From the NCBI RefSeq assembly GCF_016009175.1, contig NZ_JADUCM010000013.1:1-64000 (forward strand): 64,000 nt of DNA, in the 5' to 3' direction. Below the pieces are notes generated by a model. That model did not search any database. It saw only the letters and a list, made by a program, of their open reading frames with translations, and was not told where the DNA came from. Each line of letters opens with the position of its first letter. Within the stretch, counting starts at the first letter, position 1. Source of the DNA: Pseudomonas alkylphenolica. Lineage in GTDB: Bacteria; Pseudomonadota; Gammaproteobacteria; Pseudomonadales; Pseudomonadaceae. This document shows, in pieces, positions 8,814-16,960 of the stretch. The position numbers were made by a program, and so were the translations under genes.

Positions 8814-8889
8814 ACAACTGCATTGAGCGTTTGCCCGCACAAGTGCACACCCGTACACTGCGCCGCGTTTGCCTGGTGTGAGTCGTACG

Positions 8890-9612
8890 ATGCTTTTCCT
8901 AATCCGCATGCTCCTGTTGGGGCTGCACTTTGTTGTGGTCGGTGTTCTCGGTGTACTGGTCGGCCTGTGCCGCCCCTTCAACCCCGACAACAGCCGTATT
9001 TGTGCGCGTCTTTACGGGCTGCCGGCAACCTGGCTGATGCGTATGGATATCAAGGCCGAAGTCGGCCCGCTGTTCGACCAGCCGCCGGGCTGCGTGATCG
9101 TTGCCAACCATCAATCCAACCACGACCTGTTCGTGCTCGGCCACGTGGTGCCTCCGCGCACCGTGTGCATCGGCAAAAAGAGCCTCAAGTGGGTGCCCCT
9201 GTTCGGTCAGCTGTTCTGGCTTAGCGGCAATGTGCTGATTGACCGTGGCAACGCCTACCAGGCGCGCCGCGCGATGCAGACCACCACGCGCACCCTGTGC
9301 GAAGACGACACGTCGATCTGGGTGTTCCCCGAAGGTACACGCAACGCCGGCGAGCAACTGGTGCCATTCAAGAAAGGCGCCTTTCACATGGCAGTCGAGG
9401 CCGGTGTGCCGATCGTGCCAGTGTGTGTCAGCCGCTATACCGGGCGCATGCGCCTGAACAGCTGGCGACGCAGCAAGGTCATCATCCGCTCGCTGCCGCC
9501 GATTGCCACCAGCGGCCTGACCCAACAGGACGTGCCCGCCCTGGCTGCGCAGTGCCAGGCGCAGATGCAGCGCTGCATCGACCTGATGGAGGCAGAACTG
9601 CAACAGGCCTGA
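8890..9612 (+). CDS. 1-acyl-sn-glycerol-3-phosphate acyltransferase (PlsC family)
   Basis: A 240-residue lysophosphatidic acid acyltransferase-type enzyme that adds the second acyl chain to make phosphatidic acid at the inner membrane. The catalytic NHxxxxD motif is NHQSNHD (near residues 77-83) and the substrate-binding motif FPEGTR is present. The N-terminal 35 residues form a hydrophobic membrane segment. The start is ATG 8890. The length is normal for PlsC. Pseudomonas usually carries several PlsC paralogues, so I do not give a symbol. The corA gene follows after 64 bases on the same strand. Confidence 0.88.
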   Translation: MLFLIRMLLLGLHFVVVGVLGVLVGLCRPFNPDNSRICARLYGLPATWLMRMDIKAEVGPLFDQPPGCVIVANHQSNHDLFVLGHVVPPRTVCIGKKSLKWVPLFGQLFWLSGNVLIDRGNAYQARRAMQTTTRTLCEDDTSIWVFPEGTRNAGEQLVPFKKGAFHMAVEAGVPIVPVCVSRYTGRMRLNSWRRSKVIIRSLPPIATSGLTQQDVPALAAQCQAQMQRCIDLMEAELQQA

Positions 9613-9676
9613 AGGTTGCCGAATGCCGTGTGTCAGCCCAAGCTGTTGGCACGGTAATCAGAAGAAGCGAACCACC

Positions 9677-10648
9677 ATGGGACGAGTTGTTGCAGCGGCG
9701 GTGTACAGCGCCGGCAGAAAAGTCACCAATATCAATATCGATGAAGGCAGCCAGTGGGCCAGTAAACCCGGGCATTTTGTCTGGATCGGCCTGGAAGAAC
9801 CCAACGCCCAGGAGCTGGCCAACCTTCAGCGCCAGTTCAACCTGCATGAACTGGCCATCGAAGACGCCCTGGAAAAGCACAGCCGGCCGAAGCTGGAAAC
9901 CTTCGGCGACGCGCTGTTCATCGTGACTTACTCGCCGGTGCGCCATGAAGGCAAGCTGGAGTTCATCGAAACCCACATCTTTGCCGGCAACGGCTACATC
10001 ATCACCTGCCGCAATGGCCACTCCAAGTCCTACGCCCTGGTGCGCCAGCGCTGCGAAGCGCGGCCACTGTTGCTGGAACACGGCGAAGATTTCGTGCTGT
10101 ACGCCCTGCTCGACTTCGTCACGGAAAACTACCAGCCCATCGGCGAAGCCATTCATGGCGAGATCGAAGAGCTGGAACAGACGGTGCTGAGCAGCTCGCT
10201 GCAGGAAGACGACATCCGCCGCCTGCACAGCCTGCGCCGCGACATCCTGCGCCTGCGCCGCTACGTGGCGCCGATGGTCGAGGTCAGCGAAGAACTGCAG
10301 CGCCTGACCTTCCCGTTTATCGACAAGAACATGCGCCCGTACTTTCGTGATGTGCAGATTCACGTCACCCGGCAGATGGAAGACCTGGCCGGGATCCGTG
10401 ACATCGCCAGCCAGACCATCGAGATCGGCATGCTGCTGGAGTCGTCACGCCAGAGCATCGTGCAGCGCAAGTTCGCCGCCTGGGCGGCGATTCTGGCGTT
10501 CCCCACGGCGATTGCCGGCATCTACGGCATGAACTTTCAGAACATGCCGGAGCTGAGCTGGCATTACGGCTACTTCGCCGTGCTCGGCGGCATTGTGCTC
10601 GGCTGCACGGCGCTGTTCGCCAGCTTCAAGCGCTCCGGATGGCTTTAG
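9677..10648 (+). CDS. CorA family divalent metal transporter
   Basis: A 323-residue CorA-type channel for Mg2+ or other divalent cations (Co2+, Zn2+). It has the long cytoplasmic alpha/beta N-domain with charged helices (ETFGDALFIVTYSP, then GEIEELEQTVLSSSL). Two membrane segments follow at the C-terminus, the first ending in the YGMNFQNMPEL signature that forms the selectivity filter. The start is ATG 9677. Its last 23 bases overlap the 3' end of the convergent amidotransferase gene. Confidence 0.92.
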   Translation: MGRVVAAAVYSAGRKVTNINIDEGSQWASKPGHFVWIGLEEPNAQELANLQRQFNLHELAIEDALEKHSRPKLETFGDALFIVTYSPVRHEGKLEFIETHIFAGNGYIITCRNGHSKSYALVRQRCEARPLLLEHGEDFVLYALLDFVTENYQPIGEAIHGEIEELEQTVLSSSLQEDDIRRLHSLRRDILRLRRYVAPMVEVSEELQRLTFPFIDKNMRPYFRDVQIHVTRQMEDLAGIRDIASQTIEIGMLLESSRQSIVQRKFAAWAAILAFPTAIAGIYGMNFQNMPELSWHYGYFAVLGGIVLGCTALFASFKRSGWL

Positions 10649-11363
10649 CTTCAGGTTGCTGCGCGACAAAGCGCATCATCCACTCACCGACCATGCCGCC
10701 CTGGTGTTCTTCGACCAGGCTGGCCACGGCCTTCTGGTAGACCTCCTGGCCAAGGCTCTGCTGACGCAGCTCCAGCAGTGCCCGGGAATAGTCGTGGACG
10801 AACTCGGGGTGGCCCTGGAAGCACAGCACCTGGTCGGCGATGTGGTAGGCGGCATACGGGCAGAAATCGCTGGAAGCGATCACCGTGGCGTTTTCGGGCA
10901 ATGCCGTGACCTGGTCCTGGTGGCTGATCAGCAGGGTCAGCTCGGACACGGTCGGGTCCATCCACGGCGCCTTGGCGGCCAGCTGGTAGCGATGGATGCC
11001 CACGCCCCACCCTTGTGACGAACGTTCAGTCTTGCCGCCAAGTACCAGCGCCAGCACCTGATGGCCGAAGCACACACCCAGCAACTTGTCGCCACGGTTG
11101 TAGCGGTCGAGCAAAAACGCCTTGAGCGTCTCGATCCACGGATCGGTGCCAAAAGAGTCGGCTTTGCTGCCGGTTACAAGGTAGGCGTCGAATTTTTTGT
11201 CATCATCGGGGTACTCGCCATTCATCACGTTATACACGTCGAATTGCGCGGCGATGGGTTGACTGGCGAACAGCTGCTCGAACATCCGTCCGTAGCCCTG
11301 ATACTGCCCGATCAGCTCGGGTCGCAGGACGTCGGTTTCCAGGATGCAGATGCGTAACGACAT
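10626..11363 (-). CDS. Class I glutamine amidotransferase-like protein
   Basis: A 245-residue protein made only of a class I glutamine amidotransferase domain, without a fused synthetase. The nucleophile is Cys98 in GVCFGHQVLAL, and the catalytic dyad is His185/Glu187 in GHPEF. It belongs to the GMP-synthase-glutaminase-like stand-alone group, in which some members hydrolyse gamma-glutamyl compounds. The acceptor is unknown. ATG 11363 has AGGA eight bases upstream. It converges with corA. Confidence 0.85.
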   Translation of the reverse strand: MSLRICILETDVLRPELIGQYQGYGRMFEQLFASQPIAAQFDVYNVMNGEYPDDDKKFDAYLVTGSKADSFGTDPWIETLKAFLLDRYNRGDKLLGVCFGHQVLALVLGGKTERSSQGWGVGIHRYQLAAKAPWMDPTVSELTLLISHQDQVTALPENATVIASSDFCPYAAYHIADQVLCFQGHPEFVHDYSRALLELRQQSLGQEVYQKAVASLVEEHQGGMVGEWMMRFVAQQPEAKAIRSA

Positions 11364-11727
11364 AAAAATAGTCCTGAACGACAAAGGCGGGATTGCCCCC
11401 TAGAGCCTGCCCCGAATAAGGCTTGCAAGCAAGTAGGATGCACTGACGAACGGTCAATGGCACAACTGCCTTCATCAACGGGTGCACAGGTGTCTAGCAA
11501 GGGAAAAATTTAGCTGATGGCACAAGGCCTCATAGCGAAAATACACATTTTGTAATATCCAAAGATGAAAGCGTTCTAAAACAACGCTGACATTGACCCT
11601 AAGGTTAGCTGTATATCAATTCGTAAAGGTTCACGTCTGGACGTCAAACCGCGTTACCCATGTTTGCCGGATCGACGACAAGGAAGCCATAAGGCACTCA
11701 GGAATAACAACAAGAAGGCGGTCAGCC
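11364..11727. other. Intergenic region upstream of a small membrane protein
   Basis: This 364-base gap between the amidotransferase start and the 31-codon gene holds no convincing larger gene. Its middle part (about 11500-11600) is AT-rich relative to its surroundings and has a small AGCGTT/AACGCT hairpin (11570-11588), so promoters for both flanking genes probably lie here. Confidence 0.4.
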
Positions 11728-11823
11728 ATGTTCAAACAATCCAAAGTACGTCAAGCCGGGCTCATTCTCTTTGCCACGACACTGCTGTTGATCCTGCCGA
11801 ATCTTTCACGGCTGTTCGGCTAG
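11728..11823 (+). CDS. Small single-pass membrane protein (31 residues)
   Basis: The reading frame encodes a 31-residue peptide beginning MFKQSKVRQAG, followed by one hydrophobic helix (LILFATTLLLILP) and a short tail. The basic N-terminus and single helix fit a small inner-membrane protein with the N-terminus inside. AGAAGG lies upstream at a usable distance. Such miniproteins are easy to miss, and I do not recognise a function. The following cytochrome c gene starts 82 bases later. Confidence 0.55.
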   Translation: MFKQSKVRQAGLILFATTLLLILPNLSRLFG

Positions 11824-11905
11824 CGGCTGTCTGCCTGAATAACCCTATGGTCCGCTTCGGCCCTGCGCAGGTAATCTGCCAGCCTTGAACTGCTGGAGAT
11901 TGCCT

Positions 11906-12709
11906 GTGCGCCCTTACCTCATCCTGCTGTTATCGCTGCTGTGTCCGTCGCTGCACGCGGCGCAATTGACCCTGGAGCTGGGCAATACCAGCCGCAATTG
12001 GCAAAGCGCCGAACTGCTCAGCCATCCGGCAGCGCGGGATATCCGCATTGACGACGATGTCTCCTACAAGAAAACCATGCACTACCGGGCGGTGCCGTTG
12101 GCCGCACTGCTGGTCGGGATCAAGCCCGGTGATCACCTGCAGGCGGTCGCCGAAGATGGTTTTGCCGCCGAGATGCCGGCTGCGCCGCTGCTCGCCAGTG
12201 GCCCTGCACAAGCCTGGCTGGCCATCGAGGACCCGGACAAGCCCTGGCCGCCCCTGGGTAACGGCAAACCCAGCGCAGGTCCCTTCTATCTGGTCTGGAC
12301 AAACCCACAGGCCGGTCGCATCAGCCCGGAACAATGGCCGTTCCAGGTGGCCAGCATCCGCCGCTTGCCCCCGGTCGCCGAACGCTTCCCGGCGCTGCTG
12401 CCCGCCGCGACACTGCCCGGCGATGACCCGGTCAGGCGGGGCTTTGCCCTGTTCGAGAAAAACTGCCTGGCCTGTCACCGGCTCAATGGTGCGGGCGATG
12501 CGCAGTTCGGCCCCGACCTGAACCTGCCGTACAACCCCACCGAGTACTTCCAGCCTGCCTTTCTGCGCCGCTTGATCCGTGACCCGCAAAGCCTGCGGCA
12601 ATGGCCACAGGCGAAAATGCCCGGGTTCAGCAGTGCGGTGCTCAGCGACCCGGAACTGGATGCCCTGCTCGCCTACCTCGGGCACATGGCCACGCGCAAA
12701 CAGCCTTGA
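11906..12709 (+). CDS. Periplasmic cytochrome c protein with N-terminal molybdopterin-oxidoreductase-like domain
   Basis: A 267-residue exported protein with a signal peptide (residues 1-19, cleavage near HAA-Q). Residues about 20-150 resemble the sulfite-oxidase-type domain without an obvious cofactor cysteine. The C-terminal part is a class I cytochrome c with CLACH (Cys187, Cys190, His191) and a likely axial Met238 in KMPGF. It probably passes electrons in the periplasm; the partner is unknown. GTG 11906 is chosen because GGAG lies eight bases upstream and it leaves a normal signal peptide. Confidence 0.82.
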   Translation: MRPYLILLLSLLCPSLHAAQLTLELGNTSRNWQSAELLSHPAARDIRIDDDVSYKKTMHYRAVPLAALLVGIKPGDHLQAVAEDGFAAEMPAAPLLASGPAQAWLAIEDPDKPWPPLGNGKPSAGPFYLVWTNPQAGRISPEQWPFQVASIRRLPPVAERFPALLPAATLPGDDPVRRGFALFEKNCLACHRLNGAGDAQFGPDLNLPYNPTEYFQPAFLRRLIRDPQSLRQWPQAKMPGFSSAVLSDPELDALLAYLGHMATRKQP

Positions 12710-12712
12710 GCC

Positions 12713-13510
12713 TCATTGTTGCTGGGCGGTCACGCTCGGCAATACCAGGACTTTGGCATGCATCTGTTCGAAACCGCCGCCACGACGCATACCCCGCACC
12801 GGGCAGGCATCCAGGTAGTCCAGGCCAACGGCCAGCTTGAGGTGGCGCTCGGGCCGGGCCAGTTGATTGGTCACATCGAAGCTGTACCAGGCATCGTCGA
12901 GCCAGGCTTCAGCCCAGGCATGACTGGCCATCTGCTGGCTTTGGTTGTCGAACAGGTACCCCGACACATAGCGCGCCGGCACCCCCAGGCTGCGTGCGCA
13001 GGCCAGGAAGGCGTGTGTATGGTCCTGACAGACGCCTGCCGCGCCGGCAAAGGCCTGCGCAGCACTGGTGTCGACCGCCGTGCTGCCGGGCTTGTAGGCC
13101 ATGCGCTGGTTGAGGGCGTTCATCAGTTCAATCAGCGCAGAACGGTCGCGACGCTGGCGGCATTGCTCGCTGGCGAACGCGCGCAAGGCCTCATCGGCTT
13201 CGGTCAGGCGGGTAAACCGCAAGAATGGCAGTGGCGACTGCGCCTCGTGTTCAGCTTCGCGGGTTTCGTCGATTTCTACCAAGCCACGGGCAGCAATGAC
13301 CAGGTCCGAATGCGGCTCCTCCAGGCTCAACACATGCAAGATATTGCCGAACGGGTCCAGCTGCGCCCGCGCCGGTCGCGGCAGCTCCAGTTGCCAGGCC
13401 AGTATCTGCTGACGCTCACTGTCATGGGGCGTCAGGCGCAAGTACTGGATACTGGCGCGCACCTGGTCTTCGTAGTGGTAGGCAGTTTCATGGCTAATGG
13501 TCAGTCTCAT
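12713..13510 (-). CDS. Transglutaminase-like family protein
   Basis: A 265-residue protein with an N-terminal beta domain and a transglutaminase-like cysteine protease core. The catalytic triad is Cys161 in GVCQDHTHA, His198 in SHAWAEAWL and Asp212 in FDVTN. Proteins of this kind are usually co-encoded with alpha-E and circularly permuted ATP-grasp proteins, as here, and are thought to cut or remodel an amide bond made by the ATP-grasp partner. Its ATG overlaps the stop of the alpha-E gene by 4 bases, so translation is coupled. The target is unknown. Confidence 0.88.
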   Translation of the reverse strand: MRLTISHETAYHYEDQVRASIQYLRLTPHDSERQQILAWQLELPRPARAQLDPFGNILHVLSLEEPHSDLVIAARGLVEIDETREAEHEAQSPLPFLRFTRLTEADEALRAFASEQCRQRRDRSALIELMNALNQRMAYKPGSTAVDTSAAQAFAGAAGVCQDHTHAFLACARSLGVPARYVSGYLFDNQSQQMASHAWAEAWLDDAWYSFDVTNQLARPERHLKLAVGLDYLDACPVRGMRRGGGFEQMHAKVLVLPSVTAQQQ

Positions 13511-14457
13511 ACGGCCTCCAGGTAAGCACTGTGGATGGCGTTGCCCAACTGGCGCACCAACGGGATGTAGTGGGTCAGCCAGGGGTGCAGGCCTTCGGCA
13601 AGGATTTCGTCGATGGCCGTGTAACGCAGCCGCGCATCCACTTCAGCGGCCAGGCGCTGTGCAGCCCGGCCGTTGGCGCCTGGCAGGCTGGCGAGAATCT
13701 GGTCGATCTCTTCGGTGCAGGCACGCAGCGAGCGCGGTACGTCGGCCCGCAGCAACAGCAGCTCGGCGACATGCCGGGCGGCGGGGGCATCACGGTAGAT
13801 CTCGGTGTAGGCCTCGAACGAGGACAACGCCCGCAACAAGGCACTCCACTGGTAATAGCCACGGGCCGAACTGTCACTCACGGCCTCGGCCTCCTCGCCG
13901 AGCATCTCGTAGCGTGCATCGAGCAGGCGCAGCGTGTTGTCGGCGCGTTCTATAAAGGTACCCAGGCGGATGAAACGGAAGGCATCGTTGCGCATGATGG
14001 TGCCGTAGGTGGCACCACGGAACAGGTGCGAACGCTCTTTGATCCATTCACAAAAGCGGCTCATGCCGTAACGGCCCAGGCCCTGCTCGGCAATGCCACG
14101 GATTTCCAGCCAGGTGGCATTGATGTTTTCCCACATGTCGGCGGTAATCCGCCCACGCACCGCATGGGCACTGGCCCGCGCCGCACCCAGGCAGCTGTAG
14201 ATGCTCGCCGGGTTTTCCGGGTCCAGGGCAAAAAAGTGCAGCAAGCGCTCGGCATGCAACTGGCCGTGACGCTCCAGGTAGTCATCCAGGGTGCCAGTGA
14301 TCAACAGCGGCATGGCCATTTCATCCAGGCCATCACCGCGACCATCCTGAGGCATCAACGACAGCGAGTAACTCACATCCAGCATCCGCGCGAGGTTTTC
14401 CGCACGCTCCAGATAACGCGACATCCAGTACAAATCTGAGGCTGTTCTACTCAACAT
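13507..14457 (-). CDS. Alpha-E domain-containing protein
   Basis: A 316-residue, almost wholly alpha-helical protein of the alpha-E family (formerly DUF403). The N-terminus LSRTASDLYWMSRYLERAENLARML is the family signature and includes the conserved Glu-Arg. The family has no established enzymatic activity and occurs nearly always beside a circularly permuted ATP-grasp ligase and a transglutaminase-like protein. Three bases separate it from the ATP-grasp gene, and it overlaps the transglutaminase gene by 4 bases, giving one operon. Confidence 0.9.
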   Translation of the reverse strand: MLSRTASDLYWMSRYLERAENLARMLDVSYSLSLMPQDGRGDGLDEMAMPLLITGTLDDYLERHGQLHAERLLHFFALDPENPASIYSCLGAARASAHAVRGRITADMWENINATWLEIRGIAEQGLGRYGMSRFCEWIKERSHLFRGATYGTIMRNDAFRFIRLGTFIERADNTLRLLDARYEMLGEEAEAVSDSSARGYYQWSALLRALSSFEAYTEIYRDAPAARHVAELLLLRADVPRSLRACTEEIDQILASLPGANGRAAQRLAAEVDARLRYTAIDEILAEGLHPWLTHYIPLVRQLGNAIHSAYLEAV

Positions 14458-14460
14458 GGC

Positions 14461-15870
14461 TTAATCCTCGACCACCCAGGTGTCCTTGGTACCGCCGCCC
14501 TGGGACGAGTTGACCACCAGCGAACCTTCGCGCAGCGCCACCCGGGTAAGGCCGCCGGGCACTACCCGGGTTTCCCGCCCGGACAGCACAAAGGGGCGCA
14601 AATCGATATGGCGCGGGGCAATGCCGTTTTCCACGAAGGTCGGGCATGTCGACAGGCACAGGGTCGGCTGGGCGATATACGCGGCAGGGCGGGCCTTGAT
14701 CCGGGCAGCAAAGGCTTCGATTTCGGCACGGGTCGCGGCCGGGCCCACCAGCATGCCGTAGCCGCCCGAACCCTGGGTTTCCTTGACCACCAGTTCTGGC
14801 AGGTGAGCCAGCACATGCGAAAGCTCTTCCGGTTTGCGGCACTGCCAGGTCGGCACATTCTTGAGGATCGGCTCCTCATCCAGGTAAAAGCGGATCATGT
14901 CGGTGACATAGGGGTAGATCGACTTGTCGTCGGCGACCCCGGTGCCGATGGCATTGGCCAGCACGACGTTGCCACAGCGGTAAGCTGACAGCAGCCCGGG
15001 CACCCCGAGCATGGACTCGGGGTTGAAGGCCAATGGATCGAGAAAAGCATCGTCCAGGCGACGGTAGATCACATCCACGGGCTTCGGGCCGCCTGTGGTA
15101 CGCATGAATACCCGCTCGTCACGCACGAACAGGTCCGCCCCTTCGACCAGCTCGACGCCCATTTCTCGCGCCAGGAAGGCATGTTCAAAGAAGGCACTGT
15201 TGAAGCGACCCGGGGTCAGCACCACAACACTGGGGTCATCCAGGGGGCTGGAGCTTTTCAGGGTGTCGAGCAACAGGTTGGGATAATGATCGATCGGCGC
15301 AATACGCTGGGCGGCGAACAGCTCCGGGAACAGGCGCATCATCATCTTGCGGTCTTCGAGCATGTAGCTGACACCACTGGGCGTGCGCAGGTTGTCTTCA
15401 AGCACGTAGTAGCTGCCATCGCCGTCACGCACCAGGTCAACACCGGACACATGCGAATAGATATCGCGGTGCAGGTCCAGCCCCTGCATTGCCAGTTGAT
15501 ACTGCTCGTTGGCCAGCACCTGTTCGGCCGGAATGATCCCGGCGCGAATAATCCGTTGCTCATGGTAGAGGTCGGCCAGAAACAGGTTCAGCGCCTTGAC
15601 CCGCTGAATACACCCGCGCTCGACCATTCGCCATTCACTGGCCGGGATGCTGCGCGGAATGGTGTCGAACGGGATCAGGCGTTCAGTGCCCTGCTCGTCG
15701 CCATACAGGGTGAAGGTGATACCGGCGCGATGAAACAGCAGATCGGCTTCGCGCCGACGCTGGGCCAGCAACTCCGGCGGGGTGTCGGCCAACCAGCGGG
15801 CAAACTCCCGGTAATGCGGACGGACCTGGCCGTCTGCGCTGTACATCTCGTCATAAAAGGTGCGGATCAT
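14461..15870 (-). CDS. Circularly permuted type 2 ATP-grasp protein
   Basis: A 469-residue protein of the circularly permuted ATP-grasp type 2 family. Visible marks are the N-terminal FYDEMYSADGQVRPHYREF, HRDIYSHVSGVDLVRDGDGSYYVLEDNLRTPSG and the late VVKETQGSGGYGMLVGP segment that supplies ATP-binding residues. The family is predicted to form peptide-like amide bonds at the expense of ATP, in a pathway with the alpha-E and transglutaminase proteins. ATG 15870 has a strong AAGGAG. It is the first gene of the three-gene operon. Confidence 0.9.
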   Translation of the reverse strand: MIRTFYDEMYSADGQVRPHYREFARWLADTPPELLAQRRREADLLFHRAGITFTLYGDEQGTERLIPFDTIPRSIPASEWRMVERGCIQRVKALNLFLADLYHEQRIIRAGIIPAEQVLANEQYQLAMQGLDLHRDIYSHVSGVDLVRDGDGSYYVLEDNLRTPSGVSYMLEDRKMMMRLFPELFAAQRIAPIDHYPNLLLDTLKSSSPLDDPSVVVLTPGRFNSAFFEHAFLAREMGVELVEGADLFVRDERVFMRTTGGPKPVDVIYRRLDDAFLDPLAFNPESMLGVPGLLSAYRCGNVVLANAIGTGVADDKSIYPYVTDMIRFYLDEEPILKNVPTWQCRKPEELSHVLAHLPELVVKETQGSGGYGMLVGPAATRAEIEAFAARIKARPAAYIAQPTLCLSTCPTFVENGIAPRHIDLRPFVLSGRETRVVPGGLTRVALREGSLVVNSSQGGGTKDTWVVED

Positions 15871-16007
15871 GCCGAACTCCTTGTCACCCGTGCACCCGAG
15901 CCTTCGCAAGCCTCGTGCCAGCGGCATAATTCCTTTAATTTCAACAGGTTGTATTTAGCAAAAAGAACGATCGCACCAGATGTGTGCAATGCTTCAAGCT
16001 GGCGAGT

Positions 16008-16036
16008 GGCCAACGCTTCATTGCGAAGCGTTGGCC
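16008..16036 (-). terminator. Perfect 12-bp hairpin after rraB
   Basis: GGCCAACGCTTC (16008-16019) pairs with GAAGCGTTGGCC (16025-16036) around a 5-base loop, 13 bases beyond the rraB stop codon. There is no U tract, so it may stabilise the transcript or act with Rho rather than stop transcription by itself. Confidence 0.45.
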
Positions 16037-16049
16037 TGTGTTGCAGCAC

Positions 16050-16382
16050 TCAGGCCGACTGGCGCTCGTGTTTCACGCCCCAGCCTTCGATTTCTCCGCC
16101 CAACGGGGCAATCACTGCTTCAAAATCCTGCTCGAACTCTCCGATGCCGCCGTAGGTGGCGTACATCACCTTGCTCAGTTCCAGATTCCAGGCGCCATCA
16201 TCGCGCTCATGCACCTGGGCACTGAGTGATTCCCCGCGAAACTGCCCTGCTGCCCGTCGTGCCCGTGCCTCATCGGGGAAAACCGCGTAGAACTCAATGG
16301 GATGAATCTGGGCAAAGTTGAAGCCGCCCTCTTTCATCTGGCGCAGCACAGTGCTGCTGATATCCTCGTATTGGCTGCTCAT
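16050..16382 (-). CDS. Ribonuclease E inhibitor RraB family protein
   Basis: A 110-residue acidic protein matching the RraB family. The core is FYAVFPDEARARRAAGQF, then a second half with KVMYATYGGIGEFEQDFEAVIAPLGGEIEGWGV. In Escherichia coli, RraB binds the C-terminal scaffold of RNase E and lowers its activity on some mRNAs. The same role is inferred here. ATG 16382 has a full AGGAGG. The gene is followed by a perfect hairpin. Confidence 0.8.
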   Translation of the reverse strand: MSSQYEDISSTVLRQMKEGGFNFAQIHPIEFYAVFPDEARARRAAGQFRGESLSAQVHERDDGAWNLELSKVMYATYGGIGEFEQDFEAVIAPLGGEIEGWGVKHERQSA

Positions 16383-16568
16383 GAATCGTCCTCCTCATTA
16401 CCGATGGATAGACTTTCAGTGCAAAACGCACCTGCCCGCCACACAGAGCGTGCGGGGGCAATTCGAGCTGATGCATGACGTGGATCGACAAGACCGGGCG
16501 TTCGGAAAAAACCGACCGACCTCGATTGCAGCGTAGCGCCTAGTTGCCCGGCGCGCCAATAGGCAGGC

Positions 16569-16805
16569 TCAAGGCGCCTCGGTGATGGCGGTGATTTCCA
16601 CGCCACTCTGTTCCTTCAGCCATTTGGCCGTCGGCATGGAGGCGCGGTCCTGGTAGTCGGTGAGATCCAGTTCGTCCATGACCGGATACAAGTGCGCGCG
16701 AATGCGCCGTGCAGCCTCTTCGATACTGGGCATTTGATCGCCGCTGTAGGGCAGCGACGTGCACTCGCCTTTCTGATCAACAAAGGTAATGACCCACGCT
16801 TTCAT
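16569..16805 (-). CDS. Conserved small hypothetical protein
   Basis: A 78-residue soluble protein beginning MKAWVITFVDQKGECTSLPY. It has no signal peptide and a predicted alpha/beta fold. I do not recognise a characterised family. ATG 16805 is preceded by a good AAAGGAG. It lies upstream of rraB in the same direction, with 186 bases between, so it may or may not be cotranscribed. Confidence 0.65.
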   Translation of the reverse strand: MKAWVITFVDQKGECTSLPYSGDQMPSIEEAARRIRAHLYPVMDELDLTDYQDRASMPTAKWLKEQSGVEITAITEAP

Positions 16806-16903
16806 TGGACTCTCCTTTGTACGGATGCTCAGGGTCGATCGGCCCTACTTCCCGTTGACCACACGGCCGGAGCGATGTTCAGTACAGCCACCGGCGTGCA
16901 CAT

Positions 16904-16931
16904 AAAAAAAGAGGCCCGAAGGCCTCTTTTT
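16904..16931 (-). terminator. Bidirectional-looking Rho-independent terminator
   Basis: GAGGCC (16911-16916) pairs with GGCCTC (16921-16926) around CGAA, and flanking A and T runs extend the stem and give U tracts on both strands. It lies 30 bases beyond the stop of the sulfatase gene on the minus strand. Confidence 0.9.
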
Positions 16932-16960
16932 GAGCGGTTCAGCGTAATGCCGCGCTGTGC

